Assembly: GCA_030673645.1 (NCBI GenBank)
Contig: DAOVIO010000019.1
Span: 1-46,274 of the forward strand
Length of the DNA: 46,274 bases
Source of the DNA: JAGLSB01 sp023135955
Lineage (GTDB): Bacteria > Bacteroidota > Bacteroidia > Bacteroidales > GCA-2748055
Reading direction: 5' to 3'
Notes under the pieces: generated by a model
Seen by the model: the letters and a program-made list of their open reading frames with translations, nothing else
What the model was told of the DNA's origin: nothing
Database searches by the model: none
Shown: piece by piece, positions 24,192 to 34,800 of the stretch
Layout: each line of letters starts with the position of its first letter
How positions within the stretch are numbered: the stretch's first letter is position 1
Position numbers and translations under genes: made by a program

Positions 24192-25730
24192 ATGGCAACA
24201 CCTTCAGAAAAACTAGCCCAATCGCTGGAAGAGTTAAAAAAATTCCAGAATGAACAGGGGATTGCTGTGATCCGGACAGATCAAATGTCCAGAACGCATA
24301 GGGATCGTCTTGTTTTAAATGGTTTCCTGCGCCAGGTTATTAAGGGATGGTATGTAACAAAGCAACCCTCCGAAAGGGAGGGGGATACAACTTCCTGGTA
24401 TACATCTTTCTGGTATTTCGTTTCTGTATATTTAAATTCGAGATTCGGAACAGGTTGGAGCTTATCACCTGAGCAATCTTTGCAGTTGCATAGTGGAAAT
24501 AGAACTGTCCCAAAACAACTACTTATTAGGTCACCTAAAGCAAATAATAATAAGATTGAACTTATTCATAATATTTCCTTCTTTGATATAGAATTAGAAT
24601 TACCTGCGGAAACAGAACGAGATGAAATAGAAGGTTTAAAAGTTTATTCATTGCCTGCCGGACTTTTGGCTTGTGGATCTGATTTTTTTTCTAGAAATCC
24701 GATAGATGCAAGAACTTGCTTAGCGTCTATAATGGGTTCATCTGATATACTGTCTTTGTTGTTAGACGGAGGTCATAGTGTTAAGGCAGGTAGGATTGCA
24801 GGCGCTTTTAGAAATGTAGGGAAAGATAAGATTGCGGATGAAATCGTTGATACAATGAAAGCTGCTGATTTTGATGTGCGTGAGAATGATCCTTTTGAGG
24901 AAAAGTTGTCAATGACATTAAGCAGCCGAGAAACATCACCATATGCAAATCGAATAAAGCTTATGTGGCATCAGATGAGGGAAGGAGTACTTGATAACTT
25001 TCCTGCTGAAATTGAACCTCCTAAAGACGTTGATGCATACCTAAAGGAAGTTGAAGACCTTTATGTGTCAGATGCTTATCATTCTCTATCAATAGAGGGT
25101 TATAGAGTGACAGAAGAAATAATTAAACAAGTACGTAAAGGTGACTGGAATCCTAAAGCTAATGAAACTGACATTGAACAGAAAAACGCATTAGCAGCCA
25201 GAGGATATTGGCAATCATTTCAAAAAGTTAAGGTAAGCATAAAGAAAATTCTTGAAGGGGCTAATCCAGGTGAGGTAGTTTCTAATGATCATGGAGTTTG
25301 GTATCGCGAATTGTTTGCTCCCGGCGTTGCTGTAGGTATTTTGAAGCCTTCAGATCTCGCCGGATACAGAAATATTCCAGTTTATATTTCAGGATCCAAG
25401 CATACACCTCCAAATAAGGAAGCAGTAAGGGATTCTATTCCAGCTTTATTTGATCTTCTTAAAGAAGAGAAATCAGCACCAGTGCGAGCTATTCTAGGTC
25501 ACTTTATATTCGTCTATATTCACCCCTATGTTGACGGAAATGGTCGATTGGCCCGCTTTCTGTTAAACGTAATGTTAGCTTCCGGAGGATTTCAATGGAC
25601 GATAATCCCAGTTGAAAGAAGAGATGATTATATGTCTGCGCTGGAAGAGGCAAGTGTTAATCAGGATATAACTAAATTTACTATGTTTGTAGCAGACTTG
25701 GTTGAGAAAGCCATGAAGGACAGAAAATAG
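24192..25730 (+). CDS. Fic-domain protein (AMP transferase-like) with AbiEi-like N-terminal domain
   Basis: 512 aa, cytoplasmic. Residues 1-190 resemble the AbiEi_4-type antitoxin (a winged helix including GFLRQVIKGWYV, then a beta-rich part). The C-terminal half is a Fic domain with active-site loop HPYVDGNGRLAR (about 444-455), which is HPFx(D/E)GNGRxxR with Tyr for Phe. An upstream SLSIEG (about 298) matches the (S/T)xxxE(G/N) inhibitory helix of class II Fic proteins, so activity is probably self-inhibited. Family enzymes transfer AMP to protein hydroxyls. It is the only major plus-strand gene, alone between the TAC operon and the tRNA remnant, preceded by four 24-bp repeats. Confidence 0.85.
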   Translation: MATPSEKLAQSLEELKKFQNEQGIAVIRTDQMSRTHRDRLVLNGFLRQVIKGWYVTKQPSEREGDTTSWYTSFWYFVSVYLNSRFGTGWSLSPEQSLQLHSGNRTVPKQLLIRSPKANNNKIELIHNISFFDIELELPAETERDEIEGLKVYSLPAGLLACGSDFFSRNPIDARTCLASIMGSSDILSLLLDGGHSVKAGRIAGAFRNVGKDKIADEIVDTMKAADFDVRENDPFEEKLSMTLSSRETSPYANRIKLMWHQMREGVLDNFPAEIEPPKDVDAYLKEVEDLYVSDAYHSLSIEGYRVTEEIIKQVRKGDWNPKANETDIEQKNALAARGYWQSFQKVKVSIKKILEGANPGEVVSNDHGVWYRELFAPGVAVGILKPSDLAGYRNIPVYISGSKHTPPNKEAVRDSIPALFDLLKEEKSAPVRAILGHFIFVYIHPYVDGNGRLARFLLNVMLASGGFQWTIIPVERRDDYMSALEEASVNQDITKFTMFVADLVEKAMKDRK

Positions 25731-25825
25731 AATATTCAAGATCTGGCACGCAAAATACACGCAAAAGTATTTTATAGGTTGCGTAACATGCAATATGTAA
25801 GCGCAATATAGACATTCGCCTAATT

Positions 25826-25881
25826 ATTCATACTCATGAGGCCGGCGGTTTCCCGATCAATATCGGGACCTCTCGCTACAA
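25826..25881 (+). repeat. Altered tRNA 3' end, likely attachment site copy 2
   Basis: 25826-25850 matches 21224-21248 in 24 of 25 bases, and 25869-25881 matches 21257-21269 exactly (CCTCTCGCTACAA). Between them the 8-base T-loop part of copy 1 is replaced by an 18-base palindrome, TCCCGAT-CAAT-ATCGGGA. The anticodon arm no longer pairs well on its 5' side, so this is a remnant. With copy 1 it brackets the 21270-25825 island. Confidence 0.7.
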
Positions 25882-25889
25882 TGATAATC

Positions 25890-25995
25890 AAGAGGCTGTC
25901 TTAAAAGTCATATTGAGAAATTAATTAATTACAATTTGAAAGTAATCTCGATTAATTACCCCTAAATCCCCAAAAGGGGACCTAAAGAGCCTCTT
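25890..25995 (+). terminator. Long hairpin with T run between island and PUL
   Basis: AAGAGGCT (25890-25897) pairs with AGCCTCTT (25988-25995), and a T-rich tail follows. An inner hairpin CCCCT/AGGGG lies within. It may end transcription from the Fic side or be the old tRNA terminator; the rest of 25731-26060 is empty. The long loop makes its efficiency doubtful. Confidence 0.4.
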
Positions 25996-26060
25996 CTTTT
26001 TGACATATGTTCAGGTGCATTTTAAAAGCTAATCGTTGCATTGTATTTTAAAAATTTAGT

Positions 26061-28409
26061 TCATTTCCTATCTTCAATGAAAGAGCAATTTTCAGAAAAT
26101 ATATAATTTCCTGAACCTACATTTTCAACCACGATAAAAGAATCTGTTTCTGTAAACGAAACAGGTTTATCATTCATAAGTACACAATCTGAAGTGGACA
26201 ATCGGGGCAAATATACATCTGCTTGCATATTCGCAGGAATGGAAACTTTTAATTCAAATTTTTCACCCGGTTTGTTCAGAAATGAGACCTTCACATCTCC
26301 CCTGATTGTTGATAGTTTTATTTCAGCATGTCCTAATGAACCCAATTGTGGCTTGATACTAATTTTCCTATAGCCGGGCTCCAGAGGCTCAATTCCCATT
26401 AGTTTGCGAGGGATAACTGAAGCAGGTGCAGAACCCCATGCATGACTCCAGTCCAGGTTTGGTTTAAACTCAGGACCCCATGCTTCCAGAGCAATTGTAG
26501 AACCGAATTCATATATCCACCTCCCCCAACTTCTTTCAGATGTGGATCGCAATAAATCAAGGGCATAATCAGCTTCCCCCATATTGTATAGAGATTCAAA
26601 TAAGTATAGGGAACCATAAGGACTACAGGCCAATCCCCGACTTTTGATAAATTCCATTATCGATGAACTGTAATTCTCAGGAGCCAGCCCGAATGCTACA
26701 GGAAACATATTTGCATGAAGGGAACTGTGCTGAATTCCTTCACCGTCTTTATAAATGTTTGTTTTGCTATCAAGAAAGACTTTATTAAATGTTGCTTTAA
26801 ACTGGGCTGCCCTTTTCGCATAGAAGTTAGCATCTTCCATTTTATTTAAAACGCTTGCTATTTCAGCCATTAAAACCAGTGTTCGGTAATGAAAAGCATT
26901 CACAACAGTATTAATATCCCCAAAAATGAAACCATCTGTTTCACCCTGTTTACTACTTAATCCCATTTTACCCGACTGTGGCCAGTCAACTATATCCCGA
27001 AACGAAGGTTGGTCCTTTTTCTGACGGATCCATTCCTGTTTTTGCCAGTGAACAGAATTTATAACATCCATATCCACCAGCCCTGTTCTGGTACTTATTA
27101 AACCATCATTGCGGGCAAGCGCAATCAGTGTCTTTGCTTTCAGATCATCGTAAAAATATGCCAATGAAGAAGCATCACCGGTTTCCATAAAATCGGCCCA
27201 GGCAATAAGCACTACATGCATGATCCATTCGGTCCACTGGCTGGCATATTTAATTTGAAATTCGTGGGTATGTCGTGCAAGAGAGAACTCCCTCTCCACA
27301 CCGTAATGACTCAATTGATTGACATACGAATCGGCTTCCCGAGGAAATCGTTCCCGGTCGCCATCCACATATATTCCGCAAAAACTGCTAGCTTTTATGG
27401 TATGCTTACACATTGCCCATACAGCATTTAATACTGTATCAGAGGAATGAAAATAAGAAGCCTCATCATTAAAGGGGTAATGGATAGTTATTTGCTGAAT
27501 TTTATCGCTTGAAAGTAGTCTTCCTGGATAATTTTCAATTTCACAATAACGAAAAGGCATCACTTTACCAATGTATTCCGGCATGCGAATTATCCGGTCA
27601 GGTTTTTTATCATAATAATGTGAAGGAATAAGGATTTTATAGGTATTCCATCCTGGTTTCGCAACAATTTTAAAGGATTCAAAACGGATGCTTGCCCCCG
27701 GGTTTCTGTCCAGCATTCCATTTGTTAGTTTTTCACCAAGATGCAAACGAATCGTATCCATATCAGGAGTACCAAACAATGTTATTCGCATTTGGCCAAA
27801 ATTTGCCTTCCCAAAATCAATCAATGTTCTTGTGCTGTCTATATATGTTATTTCCTGAGGCGCTTTATCTGTTTTTTGTAATGGGTATGTAGATGTTCCA
27901 GGATAAACAGCTTCTGAAAAACTGACAAGTGTCGAAGCTGTTTTGAACTGTTTGATTTCTGAGAATGGGGATTCGTGACCATGGTTGTTCCATGTTTTCA
28001 CTTTCCAAAAGTAAACTGTATTTTCTTGTAAATCAGATCCTCTATGCCTAATGTTAATGGATTGATCGCTTTCAGTTTTACCTGAATCCCACATATCTCC
28101 CACATTGTTTTTTACATTTTCCTTATTTGTACCCACAATAACACGGTAAGCGCTTTGTAAGGTATTTATTTCATGTGATTTCAGAATCCAGCCAAAAAGA
28201 GGCTTTTTGCTGGCAATTTCAGTAAATTGAAAATTACCACTGCTGTTAACAGCTTCATATAGTTCCATGTTAACAGGGTAGCCGTCAAGCAATACCAGGT
28301 CGGCATGCAACAGTAAGTTCACAGTCAAGGCTGTTGTTCTTAAATTATCATCTGCATTGACTCTAACTACAAATGATAAAAGAACAAGTGAAATAATAAA
28401 TTTATGCAT
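26061..28409 (-). CDS. Secreted alpha-L-rhamnosidase (GH78-type)
   Basis: 782 aa with a signal peptide (MHKFIISLVLLSFVVRVNA). Residues about 30-165 form a fibronectin-III-like domain as in Bac_rhamnosid N-terminal modules (VYFWKVKTWNNHGHESPFS). A beta-sandwich follows, then an (alpha/alpha)6 catalytic barrel: VDGDRERFPREADSY (about 350-365) carries the conserved acidic cluster, and WIYEFGSTIALEAWGPEF is in the late barrel. The C-terminal beta domain ends with a typical GYRKISIKPQLG segment. It should release terminal alpha-L-rhamnose in the periplasm or at the surface. It is the last gene of the PUL, 29 bp after the sulfatase. The family is clear; the substrate is inferred from the neighbours. 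Confidence 0.85.
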   Translation of the reverse strand: MHKFIISLVLLSFVVRVNADDNLRTTALTVNLLLHADLVLLDGYPVNMELYEAVNSSGNFQFTEIASKKPLFGWILKSHEINTLQSAYRVIVGTNKENVKNNVGDMWDSGKTESDQSINIRHRGSDLQENTVYFWKVKTWNNHGHESPFSEIKQFKTASTLVSFSEAVYPGTSTYPLQKTDKAPQEITYIDSTRTLIDFGKANFGQMRITLFGTPDMDTIRLHLGEKLTNGMLDRNPGASIRFESFKIVAKPGWNTYKILIPSHYYDKKPDRIIRMPEYIGKVMPFRYCEIENYPGRLLSSDKIQQITIHYPFNDEASYFHSSDTVLNAVWAMCKHTIKASSFCGIYVDGDRERFPREADSYVNQLSHYGVEREFSLARHTHEFQIKYASQWTEWIMHVVLIAWADFMETGDASSLAYFYDDLKAKTLIALARNDGLISTRTGLVDMDVINSVHWQKQEWIRQKKDQPSFRDIVDWPQSGKMGLSSKQGETDGFIFGDINTVVNAFHYRTLVLMAEIASVLNKMEDANFYAKRAAQFKATFNKVFLDSKTNIYKDGEGIQHSSLHANMFPVAFGLAPENYSSSIMEFIKSRGLACSPYGSLYLFESLYNMGEADYALDLLRSTSERSWGRWIYEFGSTIALEAWGPEFKPNLDWSHAWGSAPASVIPRKLMGIEPLEPGYRKISIKPQLGSLGHAEIKLSTIRGDVKVSFLNKPGEKFELKVSIPANMQADVYLPRLSTSDCVLMNDKPVSFTETDSFIVVENVGSGNYIFSENCSFIEDRK

Positions 28410-28438
28410 TATCTTCTTTAATTAAATTTCATTCTGTA

Positions 28439-29848
28439 TTATTTAAACCACTCTTTTTCATATACTTCCCGTAAAGCATTTAGTCTGTCAGTATATCTTG
28501 GATCGTTGGTGAAATGTGTAGTTTCAAATGGATCCTCTTTCAGATACAGGAGCTGTTCTTCAATGCCTGCACCATCGTAACGAATGTATTTAAATCCATC
28601 CTGATCAACCACCATACGACCAATTTCGCTTTCTACACCCAGTGTCTCCCTCCATTTGACCTTTTTTTCTTCAAATAATGGCCGCAGACTTTTCCCTCTT
28701 GGATCGGACACTCCCTCAATTCCGGCATAATCGCACACCGTAGGTAGAAGATCCAGACCGTTGGATACCAAATGTTTATTATCCACTCTTCCTCCACGTA
28801 TTTTTCCTTTCCACATAGCCATAAATGGAATGTTTGCCGATTCTTCGTAGAGAACTGATTTGTGTTCCATTCGGTGGCTTGCACTCATATCTCCATGGTC
28901 GCTTGAGAAAATAATAAGTGTGTTATTCTCCTGACCGCTCTCCTTCACTGCATCCAAAATCGTCTGAATTTTATCATCCACAAATTCAGTCAACCTATGA
29001 TAGGCATAGCGGTGATGTCGCCACTGGTCTTCGGTAAAATTTATTCGGGCATTTTTTCTAAATGGCCTGGCATTGATGAGTTTTTTCACAGCCTCCGGCT
29101 CCTCAAATTGCGGCTCATAGTTCGCAGGAACAGGAGGACAATAGGATTCGATAAATTGATCGTAGGAGATCCCCTCCGGTATTTTCATTGCACTATCGAG
29201 CATGGTAAGTTCTACAGTAGCACGTTTAAGTATTTTAGCATCATTTTCACTTGTAGCCATCTGTCTAAGAGCCATATAGCAAATATCGTGAGGATTGATC
29301 AGAGAGATCACCATAAAATAGGGCCTGTCATGATCACTTTTTATAATTTTTGCAGCTTCCAGCGATAACTCACCTCGTTCATCGTCACAAAAATCGTTAA
29401 ATCCAAGCACTTTTGGAGTTAAAGATTTTGGGAGATGCTCTTTTCCTCCGTAGTATAATTCGTAATCTGCCTTTTTCAGGAATGGGGCAATGCTTGTATT
29501 TAATACTTCATCCGACACTTGAGGGATTTTCATAGATCCTTTGTTCTCTCTTACCTGATTACCATTTTCATCATTAAAATAACCGGGAAAGCGGCCGGTC
29601 ATTAAACTCACTCGAGCCGGTGAACAAACCGGATTTGGTGCATATGCTCTGGTAAATCGCACACCATTATCAGCAATGTAATCCATAGCAGGCGTATTCA
29701 ACCATTCATTTCCAGCACAACTCATCATATTTGCACTCTGCTGATCGGTAAAAATGTAAATGATATTGGGTCTTTCATTATTATTGATTCCGGAACATCC
29801 AAATAATGAAAAGATAATAGGAGAAACCAAAGTTTTATTGATACGCAT
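28439..29848 (-). CDS. S1-family sulfatase lipoprotein
   Basis: 469 aa. A short hydrophobic leader ends in SLFGCSG, a lipobox-type anchor. The alkaline-phosphatase-fold sulfatase domain begins RPNIIYIFTDQQSANMMS (metal-binding Asp). The maturation signature is PVCSPARVSLMTGR (about residue 78), where Cys is converted to formylglycine as in CxPxR. IIFSSDHGDMSASH gives the later metal site. It removes sulfate esters from a polysaccharide outside the cytoplasm. An anaerobic sulfatase-maturating enzyme is required but not in this window. It lies between the SusD and the rhamnosidase, in one run of minus-strand PUL genes. Confidence 0.88.
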   Translation of the reverse strand: MRINKTLVSPIIFSLFGCSGINNNERPNIIYIFTDQQSANMMSCAGNEWLNTPAMDYIADNGVRFTRAYAPNPVCSPARVSLMTGRFPGYFNDENGNQVRENKGSMKIPQVSDEVLNTSIAPFLKKADYELYYGGKEHLPKSLTPKVLGFNDFCDDERGELSLEAAKIIKSDHDRPYFMVISLINPHDICYMALRQMATSENDAKILKRATVELTMLDSAMKIPEGISYDQFIESYCPPVPANYEPQFEEPEAVKKLINARPFRKNARINFTEDQWRHHRYAYHRLTEFVDDKIQTILDAVKESGQENNTLIIFSSDHGDMSASHRMEHKSVLYEESANIPFMAMWKGKIRGGRVDNKHLVSNGLDLLPTVCDYAGIEGVSDPRGKSLRPLFEEKKVKWRETLGVESEIGRMVVDQDGFKYIRYDGAGIEEQLLYLKEDPFETTHFTNDPRYTDRLNALREVYEKEWFK

Positions 29849-29994
29849 GATTTTAACATATTTATAGTAATATTTCTATTAAAAGATGATTTACATATAC
29901 TCATCTATTACTCCCCTGCTTTCAAATTATTTTTTTTTGAGCTAATCACGCCACATCAAAACCAGGCTCTCCTGGCACAAAGGCCTTTAAATAT

Positions 29995-31872
29995 TTACCT
30001 GAGAACGAAAGGCAGATACCAGTTTTCTGAATTCTGCAGATATTGAAACATATGTTCTCTTTCGGAGGCCGGGAATTTTTCTGCTATAATATTTGCCAGG
30101 AATGAACCTCCGTCTTCACCCAGTTTATTACGCCTCCTGGCGATACGCACAATATCATAAAACCTCTCTCCTTCAAAAGCCAGTTCTCTGGCTCTTTCCT
30201 TCAGAATAACCTCTTCAAGATAAAACTGCTTTTCCAGAGTAGTTGAAATTCTTTGGTATCCGATGACTTCATTGTTATAAGGATGAAATTCGTAAATGAC
30301 ATCATCATCTACGGAAATTCCTCTGTTATCATCCAGCCCAACCCTGCCTGCAACACCCAATTGATCATCATTACCCTGGTAATTTCCATTATAGATATAA
30401 TTTTCTGCCCGTGTTAAATACTGCCTTGGCAAGCCACCAGCCATGTATACCCAATTCGCATAAATCTCAGCAGCATACAAATGAATTCCGGCAGCGCGGT
30501 ATATCATAAAATTTGCATCCTGAGCAAAAGGGTCTTTCCCAATTGTATATTTATATACAACGGTATCTACCCCTTTCATATATTCAAGCAATTCATTCTG
30601 GTTGTCTCTAAGTTTAAGATCGAGCATATATTCAATTGACGAATTATCCATTATTTCACCGTTTTTGCGATAGGCGTAAGAAACTCCCGCACCTCTGTAA
30701 TAGTCACCGGGCACCCCTGGAGATATCGTCCTTGTTTGATCAGGATCACTAATATCTATGCTTATATCCTTGAATCTCCATGCTGTTTCCCACAATTCTA
30801 CAGCCTTCCAGGTCGGTTGAATGGCATGTATATTTGGTGTTTTTGCTGAAAAATAGTATTGCATGTTGTTTTGCTGAAAAGATAGATCAGACTTCCCAAA
30901 CCATAGAGTAAAAATATGCTCATCCAAATCAATGTCGGTCAGAATTCTCTTCCAATTGTTATATGATACACTATTATCCAAACCATAGCGCAGATTTGGA
31001 GTACCTGTCAGAATTACATTAAAGTTTTTCATTGCCTGGGTATAGTCCCCAATGTGAAGATACATCTGACCAAGCAGACTGTGCTTGGCATATTCATTCC
31101 AAATGGTAACTTCCCATGTAATGTCTTCCCTTGAATTGTCTTTATTAAGACTGTAATCTACTCCAACCACTCTCACCCTGTCTTCAATCTCTTTAATGAC
31201 TCGTTTTATAATGGCATCCTGATTCATAAATCTCTTCTCAGTATACTCATACACTTTTACCACAGTATCACCATTATCAAATCCATTTGGATGATAATCT
31301 ATAAAAGCACTGTCAACATAGGTCCCGGATGAATTAACATATTCATCTATTTCTGATATATCTGTCAATGATTCGGGAATGTACGGGATTTCATTAAAAA
31401 TTCGTGCTGCATTAAAATATGCCCAGCTTTTCATGCAGATCGCCTCCCCATGCATACGATGTGGATTCGATAAAGCTGACTCCGGATTAGTTAGTTCAGG
31501 ATATTTATTTTCTAAAATTCGCAGTATCTTATTCGATGCAGCAATCAATTTATAAAAGTTTGTTGGATTGGCATAGCGATTAGTGGGGGAAATTTGAAAA
31601 TTATACACCTCCCTAAGGTCAGTGTCTGCATTCTTTGTGACTTCCAGTAGATCACCCCTTAATTCGCCCAAAACAATCATTTGATCAACAAGTTCTTGCT
31701 GTATGGCATATAATCCAAGACTGGCAGATCTTAACTCAACTTCATCGGCAGGTATATTAGCTTCATGCAAAACTAAGTCCTGCTCAGGATTCATAAAATC
31801 CTCACAAGCAGTAAAGAAGCTCATAAGTATGACAAGCAGTAGCGGATAGATTTTCATTTTATTCATTCGCAT
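29995..31872 (-). CDS. SusD/RagB-family surface glycan-binding lipoprotein (downstream pair)
   Basis: About 625 aa from the ATG at 31872, 7 bp after the SusC stop; the TTG at 31890 is less likely. The lipoprotein signal is MKIYPLLLVILMSFFTACED. SusD features are TPR-like helices (MHGEAICMKSWAYFNAARIFNEIPYI), the C-terminal KERARELAFEGERFYDIVRIARR segment and the closing WYLPFVLR. At about 625 aa it is longer than average. It forms the lid of the TonB-dependent transporter encoded just upstream. Confidence 0.92.
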   Translation of the reverse strand: MRMNKMKIYPLLLVILMSFFTACEDFMNPEQDLVLHEANIPADEVELRSASLGLYAIQQELVDQMIVLGELRGDLLEVTKNADTDLREVYNFQISPTNRYANPTNFYKLIAASNKILRILENKYPELTNPESALSNPHRMHGEAICMKSWAYFNAARIFNEIPYIPESLTDISEIDEYVNSSGTYVDSAFIDYHPNGFDNGDTVVKVYEYTEKRFMNQDAIIKRVIKEIEDRVRVVGVDYSLNKDNSREDITWEVTIWNEYAKHSLLGQMYLHIGDYTQAMKNFNVILTGTPNLRYGLDNSVSYNNWKRILTDIDLDEHIFTLWFGKSDLSFQQNNMQYYFSAKTPNIHAIQPTWKAVELWETAWRFKDISIDISDPDQTRTISPGVPGDYYRGAGVSYAYRKNGEIMDNSSIEYMLDLKLRDNQNELLEYMKGVDTVVYKYTIGKDPFAQDANFMIYRAAGIHLYAAEIYANWVYMAGGLPRQYLTRAENYIYNGNYQGNDDQLGVAGRVGLDDNRGISVDDDVIYEFHPYNNEVIGYQRISTTLEKQFYLEEVILKERARELAFEGERFYDIVRIARRRNKLGEDGGSFLANIIAEKFPASEREHMFQYLQNSENWYLPFVLR

Positions 31873-31879
31873 AAATTTT

Positions 31880-34800
31880 TTAGAGTCCAATATTAACCCC
31901 CATCATAAATCCTCTGCTTATGGGTATATTACCATAATCCACTCCTTGATTTATCAGACTAGCGGCATAGGAAAACTCCGGATCAAAGCCTCTATATTTT
32001 GATAGAGTAACCAGATTGGTTGCACTTAAAAATACTTTCAGATTACTTATTCCCGGCACCTTCCTTTTAATTTGATATCCAATAGTCAGGTTCTTTAAAC
32101 GAAGGTATGATCCGTCTTCCAGCCAACGATCAGAAAAATCGTTATTTCCAGCGGGATCATTCCAGGTTGCTTTGGGTATATTTGTTACCTGATTCTCATA
32201 TTGCCATCGCTGTAAAACTTTGACACTTTGATTAGACAGGTCTGTCATCTTCTCATTCTGGTAACGAACATAATTAAATACTTCATTCCCATAAACACCC
32301 TGGAAAAAGGAGTTTAATGACCAATTTTTATACTGTACATTCAGGTAGATTCCTCCATAAAAGTCTGGTTCAAATGAGCCCAGTATCTGCTTATCGTTTT
32401 TATCAATCACCTGATCGAAATCACCCTCTGCATCAGGAGTGTTTTCAAATATTGCATCACCAGCCCCATAGGCTACTCCTCTGTCTGATGATAAGTTTGC
32501 TTCATCAGCTTCAGTTTGAGATGCATATACACCCAAAAAACGATATCCATAAAAGCTATTAACCGGTTCTCCTGCCCTGTTTATAACTTCCATATTCCCG
32601 AAATTATTCAGTGTCTGCTCACCTTCAGCTATCTCAGCAATAATACTTGAGTACTTTGAGAAATTTGTGCCAATATCGACAGTGAAACTGTTTTTACTAA
32701 CTAAACGATAAAATATGTCTGCTTCAAATCCTGATGTGGAAATTGATGCAGAGTTAGAAGGATACATATCGTAACCCAGGTAACTATTTTGTGGTTCATA
32801 GAGAAGTAAATTCTTGCTCTTATTGTTAAAATAATCCAGTGTCAATGAGAGCCGGTTGGCCAGCAGACTAAGATCAAGGCCAATGTTCAACTGATTTTTA
32901 TACTGAAATGTCAGTTCTTCGTTGGCTAAAGCTCCCGGAATCAACACAGCTGTTTGTCTGTACTGATCTACAATGTAATGATTAAATGCATTCGTTTCAC
33001 CAATATCATCGTTTCCAGCTCTACCATAAGAAGCTCTTATTTTTAGCTCTTCGAGACCGTTTGCCTCAGACATAAAACCTTCTTCGGACACTCGCCATGC
33101 TCCTCCTATCGAATAGAACAAACCGACAGGTACTTCTGCAATTATAAGGGCGTCTCTTGCCATACTTCCAAGTCTGGAAGAAATATCTCCTGACACAGTG
33201 GCATTCAATAAATACCTATCCTTATAGATATAAGAGAAATTAGAATACAATGCTCCCCAATTCCAGCGCATATTGGCACCGCCAATTTCATCCAGTAAAC
33301 TGACGCCTCTCTGCAGATTCGTATATTCATCACTGGCTGTATTTTTCCCGATCCCCCAATCTCTATCGAATGCTGATTTTTGCCATCTCAAACCTAAACT
33401 CAAACGAACCATATGGTTTGAGGAATATGATGGCATCTCATAATAAACCTGGTTATCATTATACAAAGCAAACAAATTGCTATTCTGGGCTTTGGAAAGA
33501 TTAAACACCTCGCTATTGTACATTAAATCAAATCCCTGGTCGGGGATAAAGAGGTACTCTTTCAGGTTATTGGAATTAAGTCCAAGTACTGATCTCACCC
33601 TTATACCTTCAGTTATCCGGCCATCAAGACTAACAGTTGTAAGGAATCTGTAATTTTTACTTTTTCCGTTAAGAAGTTCACTAACTGCTGTTGGGTTAGA
33701 CGTCCCTAACTCATCCACTTCATCAATAATTTGAAGCAGATTCTTTTCCGAGTCATACTCGTAAGGATTTAACATTGGACTTTTAAACAGAGAGGAAAGG
33801 ACAGGACTGGTACGCGCAGAAATACCCGATTCCTTTATAAGTGTAGTATTGGTGGTTAAATTACTTGCAATATTCATCTTCAGCCATGAAAAAACATCAA
33901 AAGCTCCGACAAGTCTGATATTTATACGATTAAGTGAAGTGTTTTTAAAAACACCCTCACTATCCAGGAAGCTCACTGATAAGCCATACTTGGCTATAGC
34001 ATCTCCTCCTTTAATCGAGAGATGTGCATTTTGCATAAGAGCATTTGTATAAACTTCATCCTGCCAATTTGTATTATGACGGTAGGTAATGTACTCATCA
34101 TCATCTTGTGTATAGAATAATCCCGGATAATCCAGTCTGTACTCCTCTTCATTTATTCCACTTGAGAACAGGAGTTCGTTAGCGAGGTGTTTGTATTGAG
34201 TAGCATTAAGCTGTGGTAAACTATTGGGCTTTAATGTAAGACCCGTTCTAAGGGATAGGTTAATAGTTGTTCTTGTTTCTTTGGGTTCCAGTGTTTTTAT
34301 ATAAATTACACCATTAGCCCCTTTCATTCCATACAATGCTGTAGCTTCTGCATCTTTAAGAATGGTAAATTCCGAGATGTCTAACGGGTCGATGGTTGAC
34401 AAAGGATTATAATTGAAGCCCTCGATTATCTCGGTATATAGATTACTGTTCTCCAGAGGAATTCCATCTACAACATAGAGCGGTTGATTATTGGATAAAA
34501 GAGAAGAATAGCCTCTTAAAAACAGTGTTGTCCCTGATCCTGGCATCCCGGAATTATTTATGACATGGGCACCGCTCACTTTCCCCTGAATATATTGCCC
34601 GGCACTGGTGAAGGGCTGTTTATCAAAATGTTCCAATTCAAGGGTTTTGAATGAGCCAATGATATTGCGACGTTGCACATCACCTCCTGATAAGGCTATA
34701 TCGTCATATCTGGAGTCGAGGGTAAGCCGTGACAGATAAATCGTAACAGAGTCTTGATCCTTCAGCAGAATCTGCTTCTCATGATAGTCGTTAACCGGTT

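Noticed and set aside
29849..29994. Possible terminator between SusD and the sulfatase gene
   Set aside because: A T-rich stretch is present but no stable stem precedes it on the coding strand.
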